64,000 nt of DNA from Brachionus plicatilis (lineage: Eukaryota > Rotifera > Eurotatoria > Ploima > Brachionidae): assembly GCA_010279815.1 (NCBI GenBank), contig QEOQ01000658.1, positions 972,806 to 1,036,805 on the forward strand, given 5' to 3'. The translations under genes and the position numbers were made by a program. Of this stretch, positions 22,319 to 31,740 are shown one piece after another; position 1 is the first letter of the stretch, and each line of letters opens with the position of its first letter. The notes beneath the pieces are model-generated. The model saw only the letters and a program-made list of their open reading frames with translations. It made no database searches and had not been told where the DNA came from.

Positions 22319-23390
22319 TCAAATTCTTGACTTGTTGATTTTTTAAAGAAGTTTCTTGTTCATTATGGTAACTGTCCTTTATCTGATCAAATGGTAAATT
22401 TTTATGGTCAATATTTAACTTAGTGCTACTAAATACAGAACTAGGTTGGAATATATCAGTACTAGATTCTTCGTCTTTAATTTCAATAATGCTGTAAATA
22501 AGTCCTTTTTTTTGATCTATTTCATTGTCGAATTGATCAACTATAGTATCATCAATATTGAAAACATCATCATTTAAAGCTTGTCCACATATGCTCACTC
22601 TCTTCTTTGTATTACTATTTGGTCTTGTCGGAACTCTATTTGGATTTTTTTTTCGATGAGTCACATTAGCATCAATAATTTTAAGAACTTGAGGACTTCG
22701 AGGAGGTGACAAAGAATTTTTTTTGGAATCTGGTTCCGAGCTAGCTGCACCACTCGAAGAAGATAAGCGTAAATTAAACTCTTTAACACTTGAATTATCT
22801 TTTAGAGAAGATAAATCGGAATTTTTTTTAATTTCATTTGGTAATTCTATAATGGAGTCTTCGATAATTTTGTCTGCATCGCTTTCTGAGCCTAATTCTC
22901 CAGTCGATTCGAAACTAGTTTGAACTAATTTATTCTCATAAAAACCATATTCGTCACTTGATTCATTAAGGTGAGTCTTTACGGCAGTTTTTGGTGTCCG
23001 GAAAGGAGAATTTACCAGTGTAGGTGTTCCAAGCAGCGTCATTTTAGGAGTATTTAGTCTGCTGGATTTAGGAAAGGAATCCAATTTATCAAGTTTACTT
23101 GGTGTCTTGAAAGATTCACTTTTCAAAGAATCAAGAATATTTTTTTTGGAAGGAGAATTGAATTTATCCGTAGTTTCTTCGTCACTCTCATCATCGGTTA
23201 CTATGCTTAGCCGTGAAAGTCCTTGGGTACTGTTTAAATATCGATTTGATAAAAATTTTTTGGATGTTTTTTTGGTAAATTCTTCATAAGTCGGGACTGT
23301 GCTGCTATTCAAAAATGTCGATTCTTCAGGCTTCGGAGTATTGTCCTCTTCCTCAAAGAGGGACATTAAGTTCGACTTTTTAAAAGCCAT
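22319..23390 (-). CDS. GCNA: Disordered N-terminal exon, probably the 5' part of GCNA
   Basis: The ATG at 23390 opens a 357-codon frame starting MAFKKSNLMSLFEEEDNTPK. It is Ser-, Asp- and Glu-rich with many SP/TP sites (FKTPSKLDKL, LNTPKMTLLGTPTL, SPFRTPK, LSPPRSPQV) and hydrophobic-acidic stretches such as DSIIELPNE and YSIIEIKDEESS that resemble SUMO-interaction motifs. No globular domain is present. It ends at a GTAGGT donor with one leftover base, matching the phase required by the exon at 20848. The acidic, SIM-rich character is what GCNA N-termini show, so I infer one gene of about 839 residues. A separate gene with an unseen last exon is the alternative. Confidence 0.65.
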
Positions 23391-23565
23391 TTCAAATATT
23401 TAAGTTAAATGAATTTTTATTTTTTACATTTGATAGAAATTTAAATTTTTTGAATTCAACTGTTTAGAGATTTGTCTTCAAATTTAAAAAAATTTACTTA
23501 TAAAAAAAAGATTTAGTAACAAATTTTATTTTGCTAAACTAATTTTTTAATTAATTTCAATTTGT

Positions 23566-24438
23566 TTAATATTCTTTAAGTTCCTGGGGTGTATCGATTT
23601 GACGATGAGCATGTGCTTTGATAAACTCAGGTATTTTCTCTAGTTCTTCATTTACTCTTGTAGCGTTTGGAAATTCACTCATGTCAATATTAAATCGCTT
23701 GGCTGAATAAACCTGTGGAACTAGGCACAAATCAGCAATTGTTATTTGATCACCCACACAATATTTTCCGCATGTTTCTTGGAGAATAGATTCTACAGCT
23801 TTAAATCCTTTGGTCAAATAAAATTTGATCCATTCCATTTTTTTATCTTCGCTCTGAGTTTCTTTGGCAACTCGTTTGATCACATTCAAATTTTGAAATG
23901 GTTGCATGCCCGAATTGATTATCTCAGCAATCATTCTTGCTTTAGCCCGCTTTACCGCATCGTTGGGTAATAACTGGTGCTGGTTAGGTCTAGTCTCATC
24001 CAAGTATTCAATTATAGGCAACTTTTAAGTTCAAAATATTTCATATTTTTTCACTATTTTAAAAAAATTTTACTGATTGAAGAAGTAAATGACCATCGAT
24101 TTGTAACGCTGGAACTTCTTGCTTAGGATTTATTTTTGTGAAATCTTCAGTATACTGAGAAAAAAGATGGTCAAAACGATTTTAAAATTAATCCAAGACT
24201 ACTTGTTCTCCACCATCTTTTATCAAGCTGATAGGTTTGTATTCATAGTCAATTTTTTTAAGCTCTAAAGCAATTCGAACCTTAACAAAAATTTAATTTC
24301 TTGTTAAATCAATTAAATTCTTACTCTCCAAGATGAACTGCTCCTAAAATAATTGTAAAGAATTGGCTAAAATAGAAAAAAAATTATTTTATTTTCAGCA
24401 TTTAGGCATTATTAATTAAATACTTTTTCGCTTTCCAT
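23566..24438 (-). CDS. GSTZ1: Zeta-class glutathione S-transferase / maleylacetoacetate isomerase, copy A
   Basis: Maleylacetoacetate isomerase uses glutathione to convert maleylacetoacetate to fumarylacetoacetate in tyrosine breakdown. Exons in transcript order are 24424-24438, 24325-24366, 24203-24280, 24074-24154 and 23566-24021, all GT-AG and in phase; 223 residues against 216 in human. The N-terminal thioredoxin-fold domain starts [19 protein letters not shown], where the family's catalytic SSC is SSS here. NPKQEVPAL (cis-Pro region), LQSLPIIEYLDETRP (GSH-binding Ser), GMQPFQNLNV and [20 protein letters not shown] (the zeta-class helical-domain signature) follow. It lies 63 bp downstream of a second copy in the same orientation, a tandem duplication. 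Confidence 0.93.
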
Positions 24439-24501
24439 TATTTATTAAATCTAAATTAGAAAAAAATATATTTTTACTTTTATTCAAATATTTTTAAAAT
24501 T

Positions 24502-25335
24502 TTAATTATTATTTTTTAAAGAATCAGGTTGATTATCAGGATGAGCTTTTATAAAATTTGGCAAAATTTCTAATTCTAAATTGACCGAATTTATTAAGGG
24601 ATACTTTGTCACATCTATCTTGTAGCGCTTCGCAGCATAAACTTGAGGAACAAGACACAAGTCAGCTATTGAAATTTCATCACCAACACAGTATCGTCCT
24701 TTAGTATTTTTCAAATTTGCTTCAAGTGCTTTCAGTCCTTTATTTAAGTAAAAATTAAGCCATTCTATTCTCTTAACTTTGCCCATTTGCACATTGATCT
24801 TCTTAATGACATTAGCATTCTGGTATGGCTGAATACCAGAGTTTATTAGTTCAGCAATAATTTTTGATTTGGCTCTTTTTACTGGATCACTAGACAATAA
24901 TTTGGTACCACTTGTTCGCGTATCATCCAAGTATTCAATAATGGGAATCTGTCAAGAATAAATTGCGTAATTTTCTAGAAAAATTAAGGCAAATACCGAT
25001 TGAGTAAACAAATTGTTATCAATCAATAATATTGGAACTTCTTGCTTTGGATTTAGCTTGGTAAATTGTGTAGAAAACTAAAGTAATGTGAAAGCTATGC
25101 TTCTTTCTTTCTCTTTTTATTAAAATCCAACCTGATCTCCACCCTTTTTGCTAAGCAAATCCACGGCTCTGTACTCGTAATCAATGGCTTTAAGGCTCAA
25201 AGCGATTCTAACTCGCCAAGAGCAAGTTGACAGATGGTAGTTCCACAAAATTGGCTTAAAATAGAATCATTTACAGAGAAAATTATGCTCTTCTATTTTG
25301 GCTTAAATTACTCTAGCTGCATTAGCTCGATTCAT
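24502..25335 (-). CDS. Zeta-class glutathione S-transferase / maleylacetoacetate isomerase, copy B
   Basis: Same family and orientation as the neighbour downstream. Exons in transcript order are 25312-25335, 25132-25254, 24997-25077 and 24502-24948, in phase, giving 224 residues. The N-terminal domain starts [20 protein letters not shown]: the Cys of the catalytic SSC motif is present but the preceding Ser is Thr and the usual FR is [39 protein letters not shown] and [20 protein letters not shown] are conserved. Copy A has an extra intron after the SSSSWR codons that this copy lacks (GTTAGA is read through as coding), so intron gain or loss followed duplication. Both copies appear intact. Confidence 0.9.
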
Positions 25336-25427
25336 TTTCTGAAATTTATGATAGTAATAATTTAAATTTGAAAAAAAAAGTGTAAAATTAAATTTAAAAA
25401 ATTTTATTAAAATACAATTAAAATGTG

Positions 25428-26014
25428 CTAGAAATTTATTTCTTTTTTACAGTCGGCAAATAGCTTGAACAAATTTAAATATTTCGGGACCGAATCATTT
25501 CGAATTCCGAGCGCGTTCCAATTCAGCCAATTTAGACGCACTGTCAAATCTTTAACAAAAAAAATTTAGTTTTATTCTCCAGACTGGAATGTTCTAAACA
25601 AATACCTGAAGTAGCCCAGATCGGCTTTTTGAATTGATAATTATTGAATGAGCTCTTGGAGAATGTTTGATTTAATACAAACTCAAAATAGCCATAGAAA
25701 CCCAAATTGCTTTCCAAAACAGATTCAAGTAGATTGATGTAAGCGATTGCCAAGTGAAGTGTGTCAATTTTAGAGAGCCTTCTCTCGTATGGAAATGTCG
25801 GAATATGGGTTCTAAGAATTTCAAAGGCTTCGTTTATTGAAACAAGTCTGGTCCGCTCACTTAGATGGGTGGCCGTGTCCTTAAAGTCATGAATAAATCC
25901 TTTGCGATTTTTGCTTTTTGCTCGAGACATGGTCAAGTCAGTGAAATCCTCGTTGTCATAATCTTGGTCATATTCGTTGAAATTTGATGATTTAAATTTT
26001 TTTGCTTTTAGCAT
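25428..26014 (-). CDS. bHLH transcription factor of the PTF1A/FER type with unusual basic region
   Basis: Two exons (25606-26014 and 25428-25549; intron 56 nt, in phase) give about 176 residues. The HLH is clear: SINEAFEILRTHIPTFPYER then RLSKIDTLHLAIAYINLLES. SIN.AFE.LR.HIPT.PYE.RLSK.DTL.LAI.YIN is the pattern of the PTF1A/FER group. These are nuclear E-box binders that partner E-proteins in neural and pancreatic-type fate decisions. The basic region reads ATHLSERTRLV, whereas the family usually has AANVRERRRMQ; Glu and two Arg remain but other basic residues are lost. A short acidic N-terminus precedes it. The second exon (LTVRLNWLNWNALGIRND) has no match I know. Confidence 0.8.
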
Positions 26015-26756
26015 TTTAATTTTAAATCACTTATTTTGTTTTTGATAGGAATATTTATAGGAATGGATTAAGAGCTGCTGGTTTTAATCGATAGATTTTT
26101 TCAAGTATCATTTCAGATAAATCGAACCGAATAGGAAATATTTAGAAATTTTTTTGTCAGATTATCTATTTAAAATTTCAAGCTGATTTGAAGCGCAATT
26201 GTTGGTGATTAAATTGCAAGTTAAAATTCAAATTTGTTTGAAATGATAATCGATGACAAACGCACACTTTTTAGATCTAATTAAATCACCAGCTACGTAA
26301 GTTGTTTATTTATTTTTTAGCCACAGGGAATATTCATTTTGATGACACTTGAATTTTTACTTATCGTGTTTTTTTTTTTTTTACTTTTTATTCTAATTAG
26401 CCCAATGACTTTTTTATCCGATTGTCTATCAATTAATCATTGGTGCCAATATCGGCTAGTTTCAAAAAATTTTCTATCCCACCTGAATACTCATGAAATT
26501 TTTCATTTTTACAAGTATTTCATTTAATGATAAACTTTGTATTTTTAATGTTTACTCTCGACAATAAAGACATTTTTGATGTAAAAGGCGGAATGTTGAA
26601 ACAAGCATGTTTTCTTTATATCCTTTCGGATGTAATCCCACAAATAGTGGCATGTTAGCTTTTTATTTAAACAATATTTTTAGTCAACATTAATATATTT
26701 TTTTGACATTTTTTATTTAACTTGAACAAGACATCAGATAAAAATTTAACTAAAAT
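26015..26756. other. Upstream region of the bHLH gene, no other gene
   Basis: The first 300 bp upstream of the bHLH ATG contain AT-rich text including a GATAATCGATGACAAACG stretch near 26242. I cannot assign a site with confidence. No ORF of interest. Confidence 0.35.
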
Positions 26757-26820
26757 AATTTTATTTATTTGTTTCTCTGTACCAAGCTACAGCTCCTTCA
26801 GAAAAAAAAATATTTAAATA
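26757..26820 (-). repeat. LINE 3' tail (hairpin class C)
   Basis: On the minus strand GAAGGAGCTGTAGCTTGGTA is followed by CAGAGAAACAAATAAATAAA. A second copy of the same tail is at 27721-27790. GAGC...GCTC forms a small stem just before the AAAT repeats, as in tail class A. Confidence 0.55.
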
Positions 26821-26849
26821 AAAAAATGGTTTAATTTTTTGTGTTTGAA

Positions 26850-27122
26850 CAGACTTGTGCAAAAGTCATTTTAAAGTCTTTTCAAAGTAGTCTTTTCAAG
26901 TCAAGTCAAATGACTTGACTTGAAATTTTTGTTTTGAAAAAAAGTCATTTGACTTAACTTAATTGACTTAAGTTAAAAAATTATTTTTTTTAAATAAGTC
27001 TTTTGCCGTTCCATGTAGGCGGCCATTTTTGTTTCAAAGTTTTTGAAATGACTTTTTAAAAAAAAAATTTCAAGTCAAGTCAAATGACTTGACTTTGACT
27101 TTATGACTTTTGAACAACTCTG
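26850..27122. mobile_element. hAT-type MITE, 273 bp, with 8-bp target duplication
   Basis: The element begins CAGACTTGTGCAAAAGTC and ends with the reverse complement of CAGAGTTGTTCAAAAGTC. It is flanked on both sides by TGTTTGAA (26842-26849 and 27123-27130), an exact 8-bp duplication. CAG...TTG termini and 8-bp duplications are hAT features. The interior is filled with palindromic blocks around CAAGTCAAATGACTTG. No coding capacity. It sits directly beside the larger foldback element. Confidence 0.8.
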
Positions 27123-27191
27123 TGTTTGAATTACAAAATGTATCCAATGTTGAAATAACATTGAAAAAGTGCGATGTTTCTGATATTTTTT

Positions 27192-27547
27192 GGGGTTGTG
27201 AAGTTCATTTCAATTCGATCGTTTCAATTCAGAAAAATTTGAATGACTTTTTTACTATAAGGAATAATTTAGTTCTGTAAAATGCTTAATGTTTAAGCAA
27301 CTTTGTTTAATCCGAAAATATATGTCTTCAAAAACTCTGCAATGTACTTGTACACTTGATTAGAATACTTTTTAATGGCGTGCAAAATGCAGAAAATTGC
27401 AGAGTATTTTGCAGGCCTATTTTACTGAATTAAGCAAATTTGCTTATAATTAAGCATTTTATAGAACTTAATTATTCTCTATAATAAAAAAGTTATTCAA
27501 ATTTTTCTGAATTGAAACGATCGAATTGAAATGAACTTCACAAACAC
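27192..27547. mobile_element. Palindromic MITE, family P, copy 1, with 9-bp target duplication
   Basis: The arms are about 125 bp and nearly identical (GGGGTTGTGAAGTTCATTTC at the left; its complement, starting GTGTTTGTGAAG, at the right). ATATTTTTT flanks both ends exactly (27183-27191 and 27548-27556). The centre contains AACTCTGCAATG and GCACGCCATT-type sequence also seen in copy 2 at 30920. It is inserted within the arm of the larger foldback element. Confidence 0.8.
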
Positions 27548-27720
27548 ATATTTTTTCAGTAAATAAAAAAATAATTTCAAATAAAATAATAATTTTAAGT
27601 TAATATTGCAAGCATCTTCATAATTGAAATTAAGCTCTTAAGTAAATCTAAAATGAGTTTAATTTTTTACCGGAAAATTGAAAGAAAATATTAAAAGTTC
27701 TTTTTTTTAACTTTTAAGAA

Positions 27721-27790
27721 AAATTTGTTTACTTATTTATTTGTTTATCTGTACCGAGCTAATGCTCCTTTAGAATAAAAATATATGAAA
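27721..27790 (-). repeat. LINE 3' tail (hairpin class C), second copy
   Basis: On the minus strand AAAGGAGCATTAGCTCGGTA is followed by CAGATAAACAAATAAATAAG. GAGCATTAGCTC is a perfect small hairpin. It resembles 26757-26820. Confidence 0.55.
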
Positions 27791-28840
27791 AAAAAATTAA
27801 TTTTTAATTTTTTAATTTTACATTCAATCGTCGAAAAACTTGGTCTAGTCGGTAAGGTGAACCATAGTTCACTTATTATGCGAACAATTCTTGTTCTCAG
27901 GTTTTGTGAACTATTAGTTCCCAATTTTTTTTGTTCACATACCGTATCCCCTTGTTTAGCGACGCATGCTTTAATACCATGAGTAGGATATTTGGTGCAT
28001 GGTCTAACATAGACTTCACAATGCTAAATTTTTTATTTTAAAAGTCCTATGGGTCACATAGTCGATACATATTAAAAACGTAAAACTACAAATATTATTT
28101 AATGGTCATCATATCACAAACCCAAAGTCAAAATTTATAAGAAAAAAGTTTTTAGGCTTGCAATATTAACTTAAAATTATTTTTTTATTTAAAACTGAAA
28201 AAAATATTTGAAACATCACACTTTTTCAATGTTATTTCAACATTGGATACATGGATACAAATTTTGAACTACATTTGTTCAGTTCTTTTGTACTGGATTT
28301 CACAAAACTTTGATAATTTAGTAAAAAGTCATTTAGAATTCCCTGCAAAAACCCTGCAAGTCTGCAAAGCACTATTTGTATGAGAAAATTATTAAAATTA
28401 AATTGCTTAACTATTGCAGAGATCATATTTAACTGAAACAAATTTCGACCACACTTAGAATTCACAATCTTTGTTCGGAACTCAAAATTAAAAAGATGCA
28501 ATCTGCAAAAATTTTTAAATATTACAAAAACTGTCTTTGGATTGAAAGACTTAAAAGCTAATGAAAAGTTAAAAAGTATTTTTTTAACTAATTGGAGTCC
28601 TGAAGATCAAGGGAAAGCAGAACAAATTATAATGCCTGCAAAAATCCCTTAATTCTTTCAAAAGAAATAATTAATTTGATTTTAAATTTTTTAAATATGT
28701 ACAGAAAATGCAGAGTTTTTGCAGACATTAAAATAAGTTATTTTTTAAGCTAAAATTAAAATTAAAAACCAATTAATTTAAACTAGAAATTGCTGAATGT
28801 CTAATATCTTGTTAATTCAATTGTAAACTTTACATTTTAC

Positions 28841-28881
28841 TGGTCGTAATTTTTGATATTGAATATCAAAAATTACGACCA
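28841..28881. repeat. Perfect 20-bp inverted repeat with a 1-base centre
   Basis: TGGTCGTAATTTTTGATATT is followed by G and then its exact reverse complement. It lies about 270 bp upstream of the nuclease-like ORF. It could be a hairpin, a cruciform or the tip of a very short foldback element. There is no T-run making it a simple terminator. Confidence 0.85.
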
Positions 28882-29153
28882 CTTTATTCAATTTTATTCG
28901 AATTGTCTTATTTGGTAAAACATAATCATACTCTGAAATTCAGCATATAATTCAAAAATATGTATTTTTTTTAAATTTTCATAAGATTATAATAATTTTG
29001 TTGCTCAGAAACAAATTGATGGGAAAATTTTGGATCTTTCAAAAATTGAAAATTCCGGTTTATTTACTTGAAAATAAATTATTTAAAATTATGTTTCGAA
29101 TTTTCATATTTTTATCAATTATTATCCTTTTTCTATCTAACTTTTATTCTTAA

Positions 29154-30026
29154 ATGGAAATCGATAAGAAATTTTTTGCGTTAAAATTTAAACCTCATTT
29201 TATTTCGTCCGATTTGAAATTATGTTCCGATGGCTTAACCGAAAAAGAAGAAATAGAATTTGTTATGAGATTTTGGCCGTTTTCTAAATACAGAGAAGAA
29301 AAAGTCAAAACTTTTGATATAAAATTACAGCACAGGAAAATAATCAAAGAAGAATGGAATAAGGAACTGCCATCAGAGATATTCACTTTTGATGATGATA
29401 AAGTTTTTAGTACAGTTTGGCCTTGTATTGAGCAAGATTTGGAAGATTTTCTAATCAAAAAGGAAAATATAAATCCCAGTAAAAAAATTAGATCGGAATT
29501 TTTGGAAATAAATGAATTAAAAAAATTATATGAACCATTAGTAAAAAGCACAGTGTACTGTGAGAGAGGCCACACTTTAGAAAAAAGAATTATTAAATCA
29601 GTAAACCAGAGTGAAAATTTCAATTTTTTGCATAATAAAAATACACAAGAGATAGATTTTGGTTTTTGTATTCTAAAAGGCAAACCTGATGGCATCGATA
29701 GACAAAAAAATTCAATTATTGAAGTAAAGAGCAAAAATTCCATTCAGCCTGTTAGCGAGAAAGAGAGATTACAATGTTTATCGTATTTAAGAATACTTAA
29801 ATTTCAAACATGTCTTTTGGTACAAAGCGATCGAAATGGTGAGAAAAAAATCTTTAATATTTTTAGAGATGATCAGGAATTTACTGAAAGAATTTATTAC
29901 AAACTTAAAGATTTTGTTACCAAATACAGAAATATGACAGAGGAGGAATTTTTGGAAAAGCTTTTCATCTACAAAGAAAATTACAATCCATACCCTATCT
30001 TAGTTAATTATTTACATGATAGTTAA
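29154..30026 (+). CDS. PD-(D/E)XK nuclease-like protein, single exon
   Basis: An uninterrupted ATG-to-stop frame of 290 residues. CERGHTLEKRIIKS supplies an early Glu, GKPDGIDRQKNSIIEVKSKN gives the PD...ExK core (about residues 180-199), and an RLQCLSYLRI helix follows, where many members carry Gln. This order is typical of PD-(D/E)XK nucleases such as the YqaJ/exonuclease groups. The N-terminal 130 residues are not recognisable. The protein probably cuts DNA; the substrate is unknown. Unlike most genes here it has no intron, so it may be retroposed, a transferred or element-derived gene, or simply a compact gene. Flanks are rich in foldback elements. Confidence 0.6.
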   Translation: MEIDKKFFALKFKPHFISSDLKLCSDGLTEKEEIEFVMRFWPFSKYREEKVKTFDIKLQHRKIIKEEWNKELPSEIFTFDDDKVFSTVWPCIEQDLEDFLIKKENINPSKKIRSEFLEINELKKLYEPLVKSTVYCERGHTLEKRIIKSVNQSENFNFLHNKNTQEIDFGFCILKGKPDGIDRQKNSIIEVKSKNSIQPVSEKERLQCLSYLRILKFQTCLLVQSDRNGEKKIFNIFRDDQEFTERIYYKLKDFVTKYRNMTEEEFLEKLFIYKENYNPYPILVNYLHDS

Positions 30027-30919
30027 TTTTTTTTCTTTATTAAATTTTTATCCCTTTTTATAAAACAATTTTTTTAATTATTTAATAAATTTTTAGTCAA
30101 TAATCTTGTTTAAACCTTCTTGATTGTAAATTATATCTTTTAATAACTTTTAACTGCACAGAAGTGTCGAATTTATATCAACCTCTTAGAGGGGTGAATG
30201 CTAATATTTAAATTTATGCAATAGAATTTTGAGAAAAGGTTTTATAGATTTTAATTATTATTATCGAATATGAAAAAGATAATTAAAAATCAATGTTTAC
30301 ATAGTGATTACATTTATTTGATTTTTTTTATTCAAAGTCAAATGGTTTTTTTTCTTTTCTCAAATTATCAAAATCTCTAAATTTCGCTGTTTATTTTTTT
30401 TACAATTTTTGAGCAAGTTAAAATTTGAAATTAAATTAAGCAGATGTTTTAAAAATTTTTTAAATTATCCCGCTTTTTTCAACCCAAAAAGATCACCTCT
30501 TTAAAAATTTTCCCATTTTCTTATTTTAGAAAGTGTCTTGTTACTAAGTGTGCTAAGTGTACTTGTAGTTTAGTACGTGTATTTTAATAATCCTGAAATC
30601 TTAAAAAAGAAAAACATCTTTTTTTCCTAAATAACAAAATTATTCTTGTTTTTAAATTTTTCATCAAATTTCCATATTGAATAAATTATCTCAAAATAAA
30701 ATTTTTGAAACAGATTTTGATTTTTAACATAAAGCAATCTTCATTGGATACCGTTATTAGTGGTAAAATAACAAGCATTCAACAATATAGCATTATTCTA
30801 TCCAAAAACCATGTGTATCTATTCAAAATGCAATGCAAGTTTAACTTAAAAAGGACTTATGAAGCATCACTTTGGGTTTGAACAAGTTCATGGTATCTTT
30901 AGTTTGACAAGGATAATTC
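30027..30919. other. 3' flank of the nuclease-like gene, nothing else recognised
   Basis: A+T-rich text. No polyadenylation signal that stands out and no second ORF. Confidence 0.35.
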
Positions 30920-31339
30920 GGGGTTGTGAAGTTCGTTTCAATTCGACTATTTCAATTCAGAAAAACTTGAATAACTTTTTTACTAAAAGAGATAATTTAG
31001 TTAAATAAAATGTTTAATTATAAGCGAATTTGCTTAGTTCAATAAATAGGTCTGTAAGATACTCTGCAATTTCTGCATTCTGCACGCCATTAAAAGTATT
31101 CTAATCAACTTTGCAATTATATTGCAGAGTTTTTGCAGACATATATTTTTAGATTAAGCAAGGTTACTTAAACATTAAGCTTTTTTTTTTTTTTACTCTT
31201 TCTCCTTCAATGGAGGTTAATTTAACAATAATAATAATAATAATAATAATAATAATTAAGCATTTTACCGAACTAAATTATTCCTTGTAGTAAAAAAGTT
31301 ATTCAAATTTTTCTGAAATGAAATGAACTTCACAACTTC
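30920..31339. mobile_element. Palindromic MITE, family P, copy 2, with 9-bp target duplication
   Basis: Same termini as copy 1 (GGGGTTGTGAAG at the left, CTTCACAACTTC at the right) and the same centre (CTGCACGCCATTAAAAGTAT). GGATAATTC flanks both ends exactly (30911-30919, 31340-31348). The right arm is interrupted by a 74-bp LINE tail at 31181-31254. Without that insertion it would be about 340 bp, close to copy 1. Confidence 0.8.
31181..31254 (+). mobile_element. Minimal LINE 3' tail insertion (74 bp) inside a MITE
   Basis: A T-run, ACTCTTTCTCC, a loop, GGAGGTTAATTTAAC and then (AAT)n. ATTAAGC occurs immediately before (31174-31180) and after (31255-31261), a 7-bp target duplication. Only the hairpin and the tail were copied, so it is either an extreme 5' truncation by target-primed reverse transcription or a very short non-autonomous element. 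Confidence 0.7.
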
Positions 31340-31740
31340 GGATAATTCTCAAATTGAAAAAGTTCGAAGGAAATCAATTTAAATTAAAAAAAAGCTAATT
31401 AGAAAAAATAAATAATTTAGATGGTACAGCAAATTAACTTTTGAAAATCAACTAGAAACGTTTCGATTCTTATTAATTTTTCCGAGAAAACCCGAGGTCA
31501 ATAGCCTTCATTTGAAACATCATGCTTGCGTTACATTGATTATTACAAAATTAAATAATCGAATAATATGGTTTTGTGAAATCCAGAACAAAATGATGAA
31601 AAAAACAGAAAAAAATTGAATAATTTTTTTCTAAAAGTTTAAAATTAGTTACGTAAGGACGAAATTATTTTGGTTTAATTTCGATCAGAAAAATTCAATT
31701 TTTCATAATTAAAAGTCATTTAAAATGCCAAACAAATTAT

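Larger units (their letters stand above)
27141..28249. mobile_element. Large foldback element, about 1.1 kb, hosting a nested MITE and a LINE tail
   Basis: TATCCAATGTTGAAATAACA and on to 27180 is repeated in reverse complement at 28210-28249 with 39 of 40 bases matching. Further in, AATTTTAAGTTAATATTGCA (27591) matches 28156-28178 inverted without a mismatch. The left arm is interrupted by the palindromic MITE at 27192-27547, and the centre holds the LINE tail at 27721. The centre also shares a diverged segment (27836-27930) with 41383-41460, so the family has at least one more partial copy. No transposase seen. Confidence 0.65.

Noticed and set aside
26339..26527. 62-codon plus-strand frame near the bHLH gene
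   Set aside because: Phe/Leu-rich frame in T-rich DNA; no start context or exon partners.
28232..28501. 89-codon minus-strand ORF
   Set aside because: It spans the arm of the foldback element and has no family match; probably chance.
29195..29743. 182-codon minus-strand ORF over the nuclease-like gene
   Set aside because: Antisense shadow; rich in Phe/Ser/Leu with no motif, while the plus frame has the PD...ExK core.
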